Positions 17,914 to 26,617 of a stretch of DNA of 64,000 bases are shown in pieces. Position numbers and translations under genes: made by a program. The DNA lies in NCBI RefSeq assembly GCF_011772445.1, contig NZ_WVZN01000005.1, forward strand, positions 62,232 to 126,231. Reading direction: 5' to 3'. The notes beneath the pieces are model-generated. The model searched no databases. It was not told the origin of the DNA and saw only the letters and a list, made by a program, of their open reading frames with translations. The DNA comes from Hydrogenophaga sp. (GTDB taxonomy: Bacteria; Pseudomonadota; Gammaproteobacteria; Burkholderiales; Burkholderiaceae_C). Position 1 is the stretch's first letter, and every line of letters starts with the position of its first letter.

Positions 17914-19583
17914 TGCTCCGCCGGGGTGCCGCGCCGCCCGACCTGCCGGGCCAGGTGCGCGCCCTGGCGCACGCGCTGTGGGGCGAGCCCTGGCGCGTCG
18001 AGCGGCGTGGCGGCACGAAGGACGCAGCACAGCGCGCCGTGATCGTGATCGGTCGCGACAGTGGCTGGCGCCTCGGTGATGGCAGCCACAAGGGCGAGGT
18101 CGAGCGCGCGCACGACGCCGTGCCGGTGCTGCACCTGCCCGCCTGGGCCGAACCCGCGCCGGACCTCGGCCTCGCCCTGGCCGCGCACGCCGCCGCGCAC
18201 CGGCGCTTCGGCGGTGAAGCGCAGACGCGCGCGGGACTCAAGCCCGTGCAGCAGGCCCTGCTGGGTGTGCTGGAGGACGCGCGCGTGGAATGGCTCGCGA
18301 TGCGCGAGCTGCCCGGCCTGCGCGCCCTGTGGTGGCCTTTCCATGCCGAGGCCGCCGCGCGCCAGGGCAGCGGCTTCGAGGACTTGCTCGCGCGGCTCGC
18401 GGCCTGTCTGCTGAACCCGGACCACGAGGACCCGCACGCCTGGGTCGCCAAGGTGCGGCGGGTGTTCTTCGCGCCCGACGGCGGCCTCGCGCTCGACACA
18501 CCGGCCCGCGTGCGCGACGCCGCCTCGCGGCTGGGCCACGACATCGGCCAGATGCGCCTGCCCTTCAACGCCCGCACCTACACCGTGTCCGCGCGCTACC
18601 GCGACGACAACAGCCACCTCTGGCGGCCCGATGACGAGCCGCCCCGCGACGAGGCACCGCTGCACGCCGACGCCGCGCCGCCCTCCGACGACGCGCCGTC
18701 GGCCTCGCCCACGCTGATCGCGCTTGAGCCCGATGCCGTCTACCCCGAGTGGGACCACCGCATCGCGCGCTACCGGCCCGACTGGTGCCGCGTGTTCGGC
18801 GGCGAGCTGGCGGGGGGCGAGGGCGTGCCACCGCCGCCGGCCGAGCGCCGACGTCTGCAACGCCGCCTCGCTCCCCTGAGCCTTCAGCGCCGTGCGGGCG
18901 GCGGGCGTTGCGCCGAGGGCGACGAGCTGCACCCCGCCGCGCTGGTGGAGGCGCGGCTCGACCGGCTCGCGGGCCGCACGCCCGAGGCGCGGGTCTACCG
19001 GTCGCCGCAACGCCCCGCGCCCCCGCTGGCGGTGCTGCTGCTGCTCGATGCCTCGGCCTCCACCGAGGGCGAACCGCTCGCGCAACTGCAGCGCGGGGCC
19101 CTGGCCACCGTCCAGGCCCTGCGCGCGCTGGGCCACCGCTGCGCGCTGTGGGCTTTCTCCAGCCGGGGTCGCCACCGCATCGACATCCCGTGCCTGCGCC
19201 ACTGGGACGAGCACGCGCCCGCGCGCCTGCCGGCCCTGCGGGGTGGTGGCTCCACGCGCATGGGTGCCGCCCTGCGCCACGCCCTGCACCTGAGCGCGCT
19301 GGACCAGCGCCGCCACCCGGGCCGCCGACGCCTGATCGTGCTGCTGAGCGACGGCGAGCCGCACGACGTGGACGTGCACGACCCGGCCTACCTCCCGGCC
19401 GACCTGCAACGCGCCGCGCGCGAGGCCGCGGGGCGCGGCGTGGGCGTGCGCGCGCTGGTGCTGGCGCCTGGCGAGCCCGCCACGCTGGCGGCGGCGCTGG
19501 GGCGTGCCAGCGTGCGGGCCTGCCGCTCGTCCTTGCAGTGGCCGGTGGCGCTGTCTGCCGTGCTCGCCACGTCGCCGGCTTGA
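17913..19583 (+). CDS. VWA-domain protein (NorD/CbbO-like), partner of the MoxR ATPase
   Basis: A 556-aa protein whose C-terminal third is a von Willebrand A domain with a complete MIDAS: LLLLDASAS (Asp379, Ser381, Ser383), the Thr in GGGSTRMG near residue 450 and SDGEPHD near 475. The N-terminal two thirds are alpha-helical NorD/CobT-like sequence (VQQALLGVLEDARVEWLAMR). The ATG overlaps the ATPase stop by one base. NorQ/NorD and CbbQ/CbbO pairs remodel metalloenzymes by binding through the MIDAS; here the context is amide hydrolysis, which is unusual. Possible readthrough from the amide operon suggests co-regulation with the transporter. Confidence 0.85.
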   Translation: MLRRGAAPPDLPGQVRALAHALWGEPWRVERRGGTKDAAQRAVIVIGRDSGWRLGDGSHKGEVERAHDAVPVLHLPAWAEPAPDLGLALAAHAAAHRRFGGEAQTRAGLKPVQQALLGVLEDARVEWLAMRELPGLRALWWPFHAEAAARQGSGFEDLLARLAACLLNPDHEDPHAWVAKVRRVFFAPDGGLALDTPARVRDAASRLGHDIGQMRLPFNARTYTVSARYRDDNSHLWRPDDEPPRDEAPLHADAAPPSDDAPSASPTLIALEPDAVYPEWDHRIARYRPDWCRVFGGELAGGEGVPPPPAERRRLQRRLAPLSLQRRAGGGRCAEGDELHPAALVEARLDRLAGRTPEARVYRSPQRPAPPLAVLLLLDASASTEGEPLAQLQRGALATVQALRALGHRCALWAFSSRGRHRIDIPCLRHWDEHAPARLPALRGGGSTRMGAALRHALHLSALDQRRHPGRRRLIVLLSDGEPHDVDVHDPAYLPADLQRAAREAAGRGVGVRALVLAPGEPATLAAALGRASVRACRSSLQWPVALSAVLATSPA

Positions 19584-19676
19584 GCCACGCCGTTGCGGGC
19601 ACGGCCACGCCAACGGCGCGGGCGCATGGGGCGACCCCGCGCACATCGCCCGCGCCTGGGCGACAATCCCCGCCCC

Positions 19677-20735
19677 ATGCAATTGCACGAACTGCGCCAC
19701 CGCCTCACCGCCTTCGGGGCCGGGCCGCTGCATGCGCAGCGCGTGCTGCGCCACTGGCTGCACGCCCTGCCAGCCGACGCCGGCCGGCGCAAGCCCGAGC
19801 ACCACTTCCCCAAAGCCCTGCTCGAGGCCCTGCCCGCGCTGCGCGAGGAGCTCGCCGGCCTGGCGCGCCTGCGGGCCGAACACCCGGGCGAAGACGGCTC
19901 GGCCCGCTTGCTCGTGGCCCTGCGCGACGGCCAGACCGTGGAGAGCGTGCGCCTGCCGCGCGGCGGCCTGTGCGTGTCGACGCAAGTGGGATGCGCCGTC
20001 GGCTGCGCCTTCTGCATGACGGGCACCGGCGGTCTTCTGCGCCAGCTCGGCAGCGCGGAGATCGTGGCCCAGGTGGCGCTGGCGCGTGCGGGCCGGCCGG
20101 TCAACAAGGTCGTCTTCATGGGCATGGGCGAGCCCGCGCACAACCTCGAGGCGGTGCTCGAGGCCATCGAGCTGCTGGGCACCGTGGGCGGCATCGGCCA
20201 CAAGAACCTGGTGTTCTCCACCGTGGGCGATGAGCGCGCTTTCGACGCGCTGCCGCGCGGCGCGGTCAAGCCCGCGCTGGCCCTGTCGCTGCACACCACC
20301 AAGGCCGCGCTGCGCGAACAACTGCTGCCGCGCGCGCCGCGCCTCACACCGCAAGAACTGGTGGAACGCGCCGAGGCCTACGCGCGCGCCACCGGCTACC
20401 CGGTGCAATACCAGTGGACCCTGCTCGACGGCGTGAACGACGGCGACGACGAGGTCGAAGGCATCGTGCGTTTGCTGGGCGGACGCTACGGCGTGCTCAA
20501 CCTCATCCCCTACAACGCCGTCGACGGCCTGCCGTTCCAGCGCCCCGCCTGGGAAAAGGCCGCCGACATCGCCCGCCGCCTGCACCGCCAGGGCATCCTC
20601 ACCAAGCTGCGCCACTCGGCGGGGCAGGACGTGGACGCAGGTTGCGGGCAGTTGCGGGCGCGGTCGATGGAGACGGGGGAGCGGGTGGTGGCGCTGCGGC
20701 GGCGGGCCGCTGAACCCGTGCAAGCGGCAGATTAA
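19677..20735 (+). CDS. RlmN/Cfr-family radical SAM RNA methyltransferase paralogue
   Basis: A 352-aa radical SAM enzyme with the RlmN/Cfr pattern: cluster motif CxxxCxxC in CAVGCAFCMTG, GMGEPAHNLEAV, SLHTTKAALREQLLP, WTLLDGVND, and a C-terminal Cys in DVDAGCGQLR in the position of the methyl-accepting cysteine that forms the transient RNA adduct. It could methylate C2 or C8 of an adenosine in 23S rRNA or tRNA. It is slightly short for RlmN and is not next to ndk or pilF as housekeeping rlmN usually is, so it may be a second copy. The TAA stop lies within a long inverted repeat. Confidence 0.88.
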   Translation: MQLHELRHRLTAFGAGPLHAQRVLRHWLHALPADAGRRKPEHHFPKALLEALPALREELAGLARLRAEHPGEDGSARLLVALRDGQTVESVRLPRGGLCVSTQVGCAVGCAFCMTGTGGLLRQLGSAEIVAQVALARAGRPVNKVVFMGMGEPAHNLEAVLEAIELLGTVGGIGHKNLVFSTVGDERAFDALPRGAVKPALALSLHTTKAALREQLLPRAPRLTPQELVERAEAYARATGYPVQYQWTLLDGVNDGDDEVEGIVRLLGGRYGVLNLIPYNAVDGLPFQRPAWEKAADIARRLHRQGILTKLRHSAGQDVDAGCGQLRARSMETGERVVALRRRAAEPVQAAD

Positions 20736-20776
20736 AGCAGATTTGGCACAAATTTTCGTGTCAAATCTGCTTTAAT
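20731..20776. repeat. AT-rich 15+3-bp inverted repeat before the RloB-type defence pair
   Basis: ATTAAAGCAGATTTG (20731-20745) is exactly mirrored by CAAATCTGCTTTAAT (20762-20776). A G-T wobble and three more pairs extend the stem towards an eight-base loop. It overlaps the stop of the radical SAM gene and ends six bases before the ATG of the ATPase. Its AT content stands out from the GC-rich surroundings. It could be an operator for the defence genes, a terminator for the upstream gene, or both; no clear -35/-10 pair could be fixed. Confidence 0.85.
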
Positions 20777-20782
20777 GATCCG

Positions 20783-21970
20783 ATGCTTCATCGATACGCC
20801 TTCTCCAACTTCCAGTCTTTTCACGAGCGCACCGAGGTCGACTGGTCGCTGAACCGGCGTCAGGGCCCGTTGGGCTGGTCGGCCACGGCCGACTCGGGCG
20901 AGCGCCTCAGCACGGTGATGGCCGTCATCGGCCCGAACGCCAGTGGCAAGACGACCTTGCTCAAGCCGCTGTTGTTCGTGGTGTGGTTCCTCAGCCATTC
21001 GTTTGGGCTGGACGCCACCGCCGCGCTGCCGCTGCGCGCCCATGCCGGCGCTGCCCCGGATGAGCCAACCGAATTCGAGGTGGAGGCGGACGTGGATGGC
21101 CGCTTGATGCGTTACGTGTTGCGCTGCACGGCAGAGAAGGTGCTGCACGAAGCGCTTTACGAGCGCCACGAGCGCATGCGCTACGTGTTCGTTCGAGACT
21201 GGAATGCGACGACGGGCGGGTACGACGTCAAACAACAGGATTTCGGACTCGCGCCAGCGGAGGCGAAGAAGGTGCGCCCGAACGCCTCCCTGGTGGCGAC
21301 AGCCGCGCAGTACGGCGTGCCCTTGGCGATCCGCCTGGCCCAAAGCCGCGTGTTCACCAACGTCAACCACCTTGGCAAGGCGCAGGCCGGTGGGGCAGGG
21401 CTCGCGGAGTCTGCGCACTTCTTTGCGCAGGAAGAAGGCTTGCGGCAAACGCTGGTGGACCTGCTGACGCGCTGGGATCTGGGCCTTGAGGACGTGCTGT
21501 TTCGTGAAATGCAGGCGGCCAAGCCCGATGGCAGCACCGAGCGCTTCTGGTTGCCCATCGGCGTTCATCGCTTGAGTGCTGGAAAGACCTTCGAGTTGCC
21601 CTTCCTCCTGGAGTCCAGTGGCACGCAGAGTGCCCTGACCCTCCTTCGGCGCGTATTGCCGGTGCTGAAGGAAGGCGGTCTGGCCGTCGTGGATGAGTTC
21701 GAAAGCGACCTGCATCCCCAGATGCTGGAACCCATCCTCAACTTGTTCGCCGATCCGAAGACCAATCCGCACAAGGCGCAACTGCTCTTCACCTGCCATG
21801 CCATCGAGGTGCTGAATCTGCTGCACAAATCGCAAGTGATGCTGGTCGAAAAGCGGCATGGCAGCGAGAGCACGGCCTGGCGTCTCGACAGCGTGCAAGG
21901 GGTGCGCAGCGACGACAACCTCTACGCGAAGTACATGGCGGGCGCGTATGGCGCTACCCCACAGCTGTGA
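20783..21970 (+). CDS. AAA ATPase of an AbiL-like (RloA-type) defence pair
   Basis: A 395-aa SMC/OLD-like ATPase of the AAA_21 class. Walker A GPNASGKT at 50-57 follows an N-terminal LHRYAFSNFQSFHERTEVDW typical of RecF-like ATPases. The signature-like ESSGTQSALTLLRRVLPVL lies before Walker B VVDEFESDLHP (about residue 304), then a switch segment TCHAIEVLNLL. Such ATPases partner with TOPRIM or RloB nucleases in AbiL, OLD and retron-like systems. The next gene overlaps it and encodes an RloB-like protein, supporting a two-gene defence module. It uses more rare codons and AT than its neighbours, consistent with acquisition. Confidence 0.88.
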   Translation: MLHRYAFSNFQSFHERTEVDWSLNRRQGPLGWSATADSGERLSTVMAVIGPNASGKTTLLKPLLFVVWFLSHSFGLDATAALPLRAHAGAAPDEPTEFEVEADVDGRLMRYVLRCTAEKVLHEALYERHERMRYVFVRDWNATTGGYDVKQQDFGLAPAEAKKVRPNASLVATAAQYGVPLAIRLAQSRVFTNVNHLGKAQAGGAGLAESAHFFAQEEGLRQTLVDLLTRWDLGLEDVLFREMQAAKPDGSTERFWLPIGVHRLSAGKTFELPFLLESSGTQSALTLLRRVLPVLKEGGLAVVDEFESDLHPQMLEPILNLFADPKTNPHKAQLLFTCHAIEVLNLLHKSQVMLVEKRHGSESTAWRLDSVQGVRSDDNLYAKYMAGAYGATPQL

Positions 21971-22473
21971 GGTCCAATGAGCGGCGCCGGGTGGCGCGGA
22001 CCGTCCTTCTGGTGGGTGAGGGCGATGCCGAAGAGGTCTTGCTTCGCCACCTGAAGGGCTTGTACGTGGAGCGCGGATCGGGCCTCGTGGTCACCATCAA
22101 GAACGCCCGAGGCAAAGGCGCCGAGTACGTCGTCGACTTTGCCATCCGCCAGTCACGCAACGTGGCGTTCGACAGCGTCCTGGCCATGTTCGATACCGAC
22201 ACCGCGTGGACCGAGCGAGTGCGCCGACAGGCCGCGCGCGGTAAGGTGGCGCTGCTGCCTTGCGAGCCTTGCCTGGAGGCCTTGCTGCTGCAGGCTTTTG
22301 ACCACAAGACGCAGGGGCTGAACTCCCAGCAGTTGAAGCAGAAGTTCTTGCGAGAGTTCGGCCGGCCGGCCCACGATGGCCAGTACCTGCGCGACGCTGA
22401 CGCCGCGTTCTTCGAGCAGGCGCGTCGCAAGGCGAAAGAGCTGGACGTGTTGCTGGCCCTGTTGAAAGCCTGA
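21967..22473 (+). CDS. RloB-like (TOPRIM-type) effector of the defence pair
   Basis: A 168-aa protein with RloB/AbiLii features: VLLVGEGDAEEVLL at 13-26 with the conserved acidic Glu18, MFDTDT with Asp76 and Asp78, and PCEPCLEALLLQAF at 98-111, matching the family PC-E-WLL motif. The fold is predicted to be TOPRIM-like, a possible nuclease. Start is GTG at 21967, which overlaps the ATPase stop (GTGA), so expression is coupled. It ends six bases from the convergent rubredoxin reductase gene. RloB function is not well defined; the defence role is by association. Confidence 0.85.
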   Translation: MRSNERRRVARTVLLVGEGDAEEVLLRHLKGLYVERGSGLVVTIKNARGKGAEYVVDFAIRQSRNVAFDSVLAMFDTDTAWTERVRRQAARGKVALLPCEPCLEALLLQAFDHKTQGLNSQQLKQKFLREFGRPAHDGQYLRDADAAFFEQARRKAKELDVLLALLKA

Positions 22474-22479
22474 CTTCAC

Positions 22480-23739
22480 TCAGTGCAGCGTGAGCGGCAG
22501 CGACGTCGTCTTCACCCGCACCACGGGCGCGCGCGGCACGTAGGGCACGGGCTCGGCACCGCAGATGTCGGCCGCGATGGCACGCGCCTGGCGCGCGATG
22601 GGTTCGATGTAGCGGCTGGGCTGGCCGTCGATGGCGATGCAGTCGCCCAGGGCGTGGATGCGATCGACGCTGGTGCGCAGGTTGCGTGAGGCGACGCGGA
22701 TGCCGTTGTCCCAGTCCAGGCCCGCGCTGCGCGCCAGGCGGTTGGGCGTGTGCAGGCCGGCGGCCACGACCACCTCGTCGGCCGCGAAGCGCTGGCCGTC
22801 GGCGGTGGTGAGGCGGTAGCGCTCGCCGACGCGCTGCAGCGACTGCACCTGTACGCCGCCCACGAAGCGGATGCTGAGGTCGCGCCAGGCGTCCAGCAGT
22901 TGCTCGCCCACGCCCAGGTCCTGCCAGCGCGCCAGCGGTTGCTCGCAGGTGTCGAGCAGGGTGACACGGTGGCCGCCGATGGCGAGGTCGTTCGCGAGTT
23001 CGCTGCCGATCAGCCCCGCGCCGACGATGAGCACCTCGCGCGGCGCCCCGTCCAGGCGCGCGCGCAGGCGCCGGTAGGCGGCCAGGTGGTTCACGCGCCA
23101 GCACAAGTCGGGCGCCAGGCCCTCGGGCAGGCGCGCGTTGGCGCCATGTGCCAGCACCAGGTGCGCGTAGCGCAGGTTGCCGCGCGTGGTGCGCAGGATG
23201 CGGGTGTCGGGGCAGATGCGGATGGCCTGGGTGTGCGCGAGCAGGCGCACGCGCAGGCGTGCGGCGGCGTCGGCGCCGCGCTCACGCACCAGCGCGTCGT
23301 CGGCCAGCCCGCGCGCCATGGCCACCGAGAGCATGGGTTTGTCGTACACGTCGCCCGCGCACTGGCTCACCAGGGCAATGGGCAGTGTGGGGCTCAGGGC
23401 GCGCAAGGCCTCGGCTGTCTGCCAGCCGGCGCGGCCCGCGCCCACGATGACCACACCCGCCTCACCGCCGCGCGTGACCACGACCACGCCTGCGTCGCCG
23501 CGCGCGCGCAAGGCCTCGATGTCGGGCGCGTCGTAGAGGCGGAAGTCGGCCTTGGTCACGCCGCACAGGGGGCAGGCCCAGTCGTCGGGGATGTCCTCGT
23601 AGCGCGTGCCGGGGGGCAGCCCGCCGTCGGGGTCGCCCAGGGCTTCGTCGTAGACGTAGCCGCAGGCCTCGCAGAGGTACTGGCGGTAGGGCGCCAGCGC
23701 GCGCACGGCCTGCGCGACGGGATGGGGCGTGGGGTTCAC
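22480..23739 (-). CDS. Rubredoxin-rubredoxin reductase fusion (FAD-dependent oxidoreductase)
   Basis: A 419-aa fusion. Residues about 20-65 are a rubredoxin with two iron-binding pairs, [11 protein letters not shown] and CPLCG. Residues about 95-380 are an FAD/NAD(P)H oxidoreductase with [10 protein letters not shown] (FAD), [14 protein letters not shown] (NAD(P)H) and [10 protein letters not shown] (FAD). It moves electrons from NAD(P)H to rubredoxin and on to a partner oxygenase or flavoprotein. Start GTG 23739 is preferred to an upstream in-frame start because GGAGGG lies eight bases before it. It is the last gene of the sigma-54-controlled operon, where the acyl-CoA-dehydrogenase-like protein is the natural electron partner. 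Confidence 0.92.
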   Translation of the reverse strand: MNPTPHPVAQAVRALAPYRQYLCEACGYVYDEALGDPDGGLPPGTRYEDIPDDWACPLCGVTKADFRLYDAPDIEALRARGDAGVVVVTRGGEAGVVIVGAGRAGWQTAEALRALSPTLPIALVSQCAGDVYDKPMLSVAMARGLADDALVRERGADAAARLRVRLLAHTQAIRICPDTRILRTTRGNLRYAHLVLAHGANARLPEGLAPDLCWRVNHLAAYRRLRARLDGAPREVLIVGAGLIGSELANDLAIGGHRVTLLDTCEQPLARWQDLGVGEQLLDAWRDLSIRFVGGVQVQSLQRVGERYRLTTADGQRFAADEVVVAAGLHTPNRLARSAGLDWDNGIRVASRNLRTSVDRIHALGDCIAIDGQPSRYIEPIARQARAIAADICGAEPVPYVPRAPVVRVKTTSLPLTLH

Positions 23740-23800
23740 TGGACTTCCCTCCGTGCTGCGCACTGCGGGGCTGAGCGCCTTGGGAACGGCCCGGCGGCGC

Positions 23801-24946
23801 TCATGCGGGCAAGGCCTCCGCACTCAGGCGCGCGATTTCCTTGCGCAGGTGCTTGATGGCCGGCGTGACGATGGCCACGAAGTGCGATTCGCGCACGCGG
23901 CGCTGCACCTCGCTGCTCATGAGGTAGCCGCGCGCGCCCTGGTGCAGCAGGGCCGACTGCGCCGCGCGCAGCGAGAGCTCGGCGCCGTGCGCGCGCGCGT
24001 CGAGCACGTCGATGAAGAAATCCACCGACGGGTCGAAGGGCGTCTCGGCCAGGCGCATCACGCGCTCCGTGAGCGCATCCAGTTCGGCCTGCAGCGCGGC
24101 GGGCCGGTCCTCCAGGTACTGGTTGACGTGGCCCAACGGGTCTTCCACCGCCCACATGCTGTCGATGGCCCCCTGCGTGACGCCCACGGCCATGCCGCAC
24201 TGGAGCAGCACGAAGGCGCCGCGGATGCGCGCAATGAAGGGCTTGGCCGGGTTGGCCATGATTTCGCCGGCGCCGATGAAGTGGTCCTTCAAGCGCAGGC
24301 CGAAGGTGCCCGTGCCTTCCATGCCGCTGAAGCTGGGGCACTCGCGCATCTCCACGCCATCCGCGTCGCAGCGCAGCAGGAACATCACCTCGCGCACCAC
24401 CTCGCCTTGTTCATTCACCACGCCGGCCAGCGCGCCGCAGGCATGGCCGGGGCCGAGGTTGCTGACCCAGGGCAGGGTGCCGCTGACGCGGTAGCCGCCG
24501 TCCACCGGCACGGCTTTCAGCAGCAGGCCCTCGATCTGCGCGTAGCTCTTCATGGGGTTGGACATGGCCGTGCCACCGAGCGAGGCGCCGCTGGCGTACG
24601 CCATGAGCGCCTCGCCCGTGAGGGCCGGGTTGCCCGAGGCCTGCATGTACAGGCCGCACACGGCCTGGCACCACATCATGAAGCCGGTGGCGCCGCAGAC
24701 CTGCGAGACCTCGGCCATGGCACGCAGGGCCAGGGCGAAGTCGCCGCGGCCCGCGGGCGCGTCCAGGTGGGCGCTCATGGCGCCCAGGGCGCCGAGCCTT
24801 TGCAGTTCGGCGCGCGGGTAGTGGCCCTCGCGGTCGATTGCCTCCACCACCTGGGCCAGCGGTCCGCGCGCGATCTCGCGCACGGCGGCCAGTACCGCGT
24901 CGGGGGAATCGAGCCGCAGGTCGCGGGGGATGTCGGCGAGGTCCAT
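23801..24946 (-). CDS. Acyl-CoA dehydrogenase-like flavoprotein
   Basis: A 381-aa protein of the acyl-CoA dehydrogenase fold: N-terminal helical domain, [17 protein letters not shown] in the first half, beta-domain segment [17 protein letters not shown] near the middle, C-terminal four-helix bundle. In this family, members close to DszC, SfnC and similar FMN-dependent monooxygenases use reduced flavin to open C-S or oxidise sulfur. Here the rubredoxin reductase and a rhodanese in the same operon make a sulfur-related oxygenase or dehydrogenase more likely than beta-oxidation, but no catalytic Glu could be assigned with confidence. It starts two bases after osmC ends. Confidence 0.82.
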   Translation of the reverse strand: MDLADIPRDLRLDSPDAVLAAVREIARGPLAQVVEAIDREGHYPRAELQRLGALGAMSAHLDAPAGRGDFALALRAMAEVSQVCGATGFMMWCQAVCGLYMQASGNPALTGEALMAYASGASLGGTAMSNPMKSYAQIEGLLLKAVPVDGGYRVSGTLPWVSNLGPGHACGALAGVVNEQGEVVREVMFLLRCDADGVEMRECPSFSGMEGTGTFGLRLKDHFIGAGEIMANPAKPFIARIRGAFVLLQCGMAVGVTQGAIDSMWAVEDPLGHVNQYLEDRPAALQAELDALTERVMRLAETPFDPSVDFFIDVLDARAHGAELSLRAAQSALLHQGARGYLMSSEVQRRVRESHFVAIVTPAIKHLRKEIARLSAEALPA

Positions 24947-24948
24947 GC

Positions 24949-25506
24949 TCAGGCCATCGAGATCTCGAAGGGGATCGGGTTGCGCATGCTGTTGGCCACC
25001 GGCGAGTAGTGATTGGCGTGCTGCACGATCTCGTCGAGCACCTCGCGTGGCGCGTCGCCTTCCACCAGCACCTTCACGCGGATGGCCTGGAAGCCCATCT
25101 CGGGCGGCGTCTTCTCCAGCGCGCCGCCCGCGCCCCAGGCCGCGGGGTTGCCGATGTCGCCTTCGAGGAAGACCTCCAGCTTGCTGAGCTTCACGCCTTT
25201 CCAGGTGGCCACGGCCGTCACGCCCACGGCGATGCAGCCGCCCAGGCCCGAGAGCACGATCTCGCCCGGCGCGGGGGCGGTGTCCTGGCCGAACAGGTGC
25301 AGGGGCTCGTCCACCACCACCGGCGCGTGCTGGCCCACGGTGCTGAGCGAGCGGTACTGGCCCTCCATCACGGTGTGGACCTTGTTGGTGCCGCGCGAGC
25401 CGGGGTTGGCCTTGCCCTTGGCGGCGAAGGCGGCGAGGCCGGCGGCGTCGATGGGGCGCAGGTAGGCCTTGACGGTGGTGGGCTCGGCGGTGTCGGTCAT
25501 GGACAT
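24949..25506 (-). CDS. OsmC family protein
   Basis: A 185-aa OsmC/Ohr-fold protein. The pattern SGLGGCIAVGVTAVATWKGVKLSKLEVFLEGDIG carries the first reactive Cys of the family; the second conserved cysteine near the C-terminus (usually CP) is not present, where HANHYSPVANSMRNP is found instead. Peroxidase activity is therefore doubtful; the single-Cys OsmC-like proteins are of unknown function and some bind thiols. ATG 25506 has GGAGA seven bases upstream. It lies between the sulfurtransferase and acyl-CoA-dehydrogenase-like genes, suggesting work on a thiol or persulfide. Confidence 0.85.
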   Translation of the reverse strand: MSMTDTAEPTTVKAYLRPIDAAGLAAFAAKGKANPGSRGTNKVHTVMEGQYRSLSTVGQHAPVVVDEPLHLFGQDTAPAPGEIVLSGLGGCIAVGVTAVATWKGVKLSKLEVFLEGDIGNPAAWGAGGALEKTPPEMGFQAIRVKVLVEGDAPREVLDEIVQHANHYSPVANSMRNPIPFEISMA

Positions 25507-25544
25507 GGGTGTCTCCGGGGACAGGGTTGAAAAAGCGGAAGGGC

Positions 25545-26432
25545 TCAGGCGGCCATCGCCAGCGGCGCGGCGGCGGCGGCCTTGATCGGCAGGCCGGTCT
25601 CGATGGGCAGCGCGGGGTCGCGCGACCACTCGTTCCAGGAGCCGAAGTACATGCGCACGTCGCCGAAGCCGGCCTGCTTGAGCGCGAGGAAGGTGTTGGA
25701 GGCGCGCGCGCCCTTGAAGCAGTAGAGGTAGATGCGGTCGTCGGTGCCCACGCCCACGGTGGCCAGTTCGGCCTTCACCTCGTCGGGCGTCTTGAACACC
25801 GGGCCCTGGGGCGAGGGCTTCATGAAGCGGTACCACTCCACCCATTTCGCCCCGGGCAGGCGCCCCTTGCGCGGCGCGAAGTCCTTGCCGTAGGGGCTGG
25901 AGCTCTCGCCGATCCACTCGTCCACGTCGCGCACGTCCAGCAGCACGGTGTCGGTGCCCAGGGCCTTTTCCACGTCGGCCTGCGTGAGCATCACGTCGGC
26001 CATGGGCAGTTCGGGGAAGGTGGCGGGCGAGGGCGTGGTGGCCTCGGTGGACACGGGCAGACCGGCGGCCTTCCAGGCGCTGAAGCCGCCGTTGAGCACC
26101 TTGATCTTCGGGTAGCCCAGCCAGGTGAGCAGGTAGTAGCCGCGGCAGGACTGGCCGTAGCCGCTGTTCATGGCGTCTTCGTAGAACACGGCGGTTTCCC
26201 TGCCTGAGAGGCCGACCGCGCCGAGCGCGCTGGCGAAGGTGTCCTTGAGCGCCTCCAGGCCTTCGGGGGTGGACGTGGCCAGGTAGGTGAAGACCTCGCG
26301 CAGGTTCACCGCGCCGGGGATGTGGCCGGCCGCATAGGCCTCGGGGTCCCGTGTGTCGATGAGGACCACGGGTTCGCTGGCTTGCAGGGCTTGCAGTTGC
26401 TGGGGGGCGATCAGGGTGGCGTCGATGCTCAT
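25545..26432 (-). CDS. Sulfurtransferase (two-domain rhodanese)
   Basis: A 295-aa tandem rhodanese. The inactive-like N-terminal domain (about 10-130) ends MNSGYGQSCRGYYLLTWLGY; the C-terminal domain (about 150-285) carries the active loop YCFKGARAS with the persulfide-bearing Cys. The segment DVRDVDEWIG is typical of thiosulfate sulfurtransferases. It moves sulfane sulfur from thiosulfate or a similar donor to cyanide or a thiol. It is the first gene of the operon, 51 bases after a sigma-54 promoter. The tail is alanine-rich. Confidence 0.92.
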   Translation of the reverse strand: MSIDATLIAPQQLQALQASEPVVLIDTRDPEAYAAGHIPGAVNLREVFTYLATSTPEGLEALKDTFASALGAVGLSGRETAVFYEDAMNSGYGQSCRGYYLLTWLGYPKIKVLNGGFSAWKAAGLPVSTEATTPSPATFPELPMADVMLTQADVEKALGTDTVLLDVRDVDEWIGESSSPYGKDFAPRKGRLPGAKWVEWYRFMKPSPQGPVFKTPDEVKAELATVGVGTDDRIYLYCFKGARASNTFLALKQAGFGDVRMYFGSWNEWSRDPALPIETGLPIKAAAAAPLAMAA

Positions 26433-26482
26433 GGAGACCTCGCGAAGTGGAAGGGCCGGCGGGATGTACCGGACCTGCTTTT

Positions 26483-26498
26483 TGCAACGGGCGTGCCA
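26483..26498 (-). promoter_or_regulatory. Sigma-54 (-24/-12) promoter of the sulfurtransferase operon
   Basis: Read on the minus strand the sequence is TGGCACGCCCGTTGCA, a full match to TGGCAC-N5-TTGCA. The GG and GC dinucleotides are ten bases apart, as required. Transcription would start near 26473, giving a leader of about 40 bases before the rhodanese ATG at 26432. The upstream gene is a sigma-54 activator. Confidence 0.9.
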
Positions 26499-26580
26499 GG
26501 GCCTTGAGGCGAAGGAATATCGAATCAGATCAACAGCTTGCTGTTCAACGGGGGCCTGAACGCCGAGGCCCGCCACCGCC

Positions 26581-26607
26581 ACTGTGTCGACACTTTGTCG
26601 ACACAGT
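26581..26607. promoter_or_regulatory. 27-bp perfect palindrome, probable activator enhancer site
   Basis: ACTGTGTCGACA, a three-base spacer CTT, then TGTCGACACAGT form a perfect inverted repeat with 12-base arms. Its centre is about 120 bases upstream of the expected sigma-54 start, the usual place for an enhancer. It lies between the activator gene and its probable target operon, so it is most likely the activator's own binding site. Confidence 0.8.
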
Positions 26608-26617
26608 GCAAGCCCGT

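Noticed and set aside
20745..20758. TGGCAC followed by TTCG inside the inverted repeat, resembling a sigma-54 promoter
   Set aside because: The essential -12 GC is absent at the right spacing (CG instead), so it fails the consensus.
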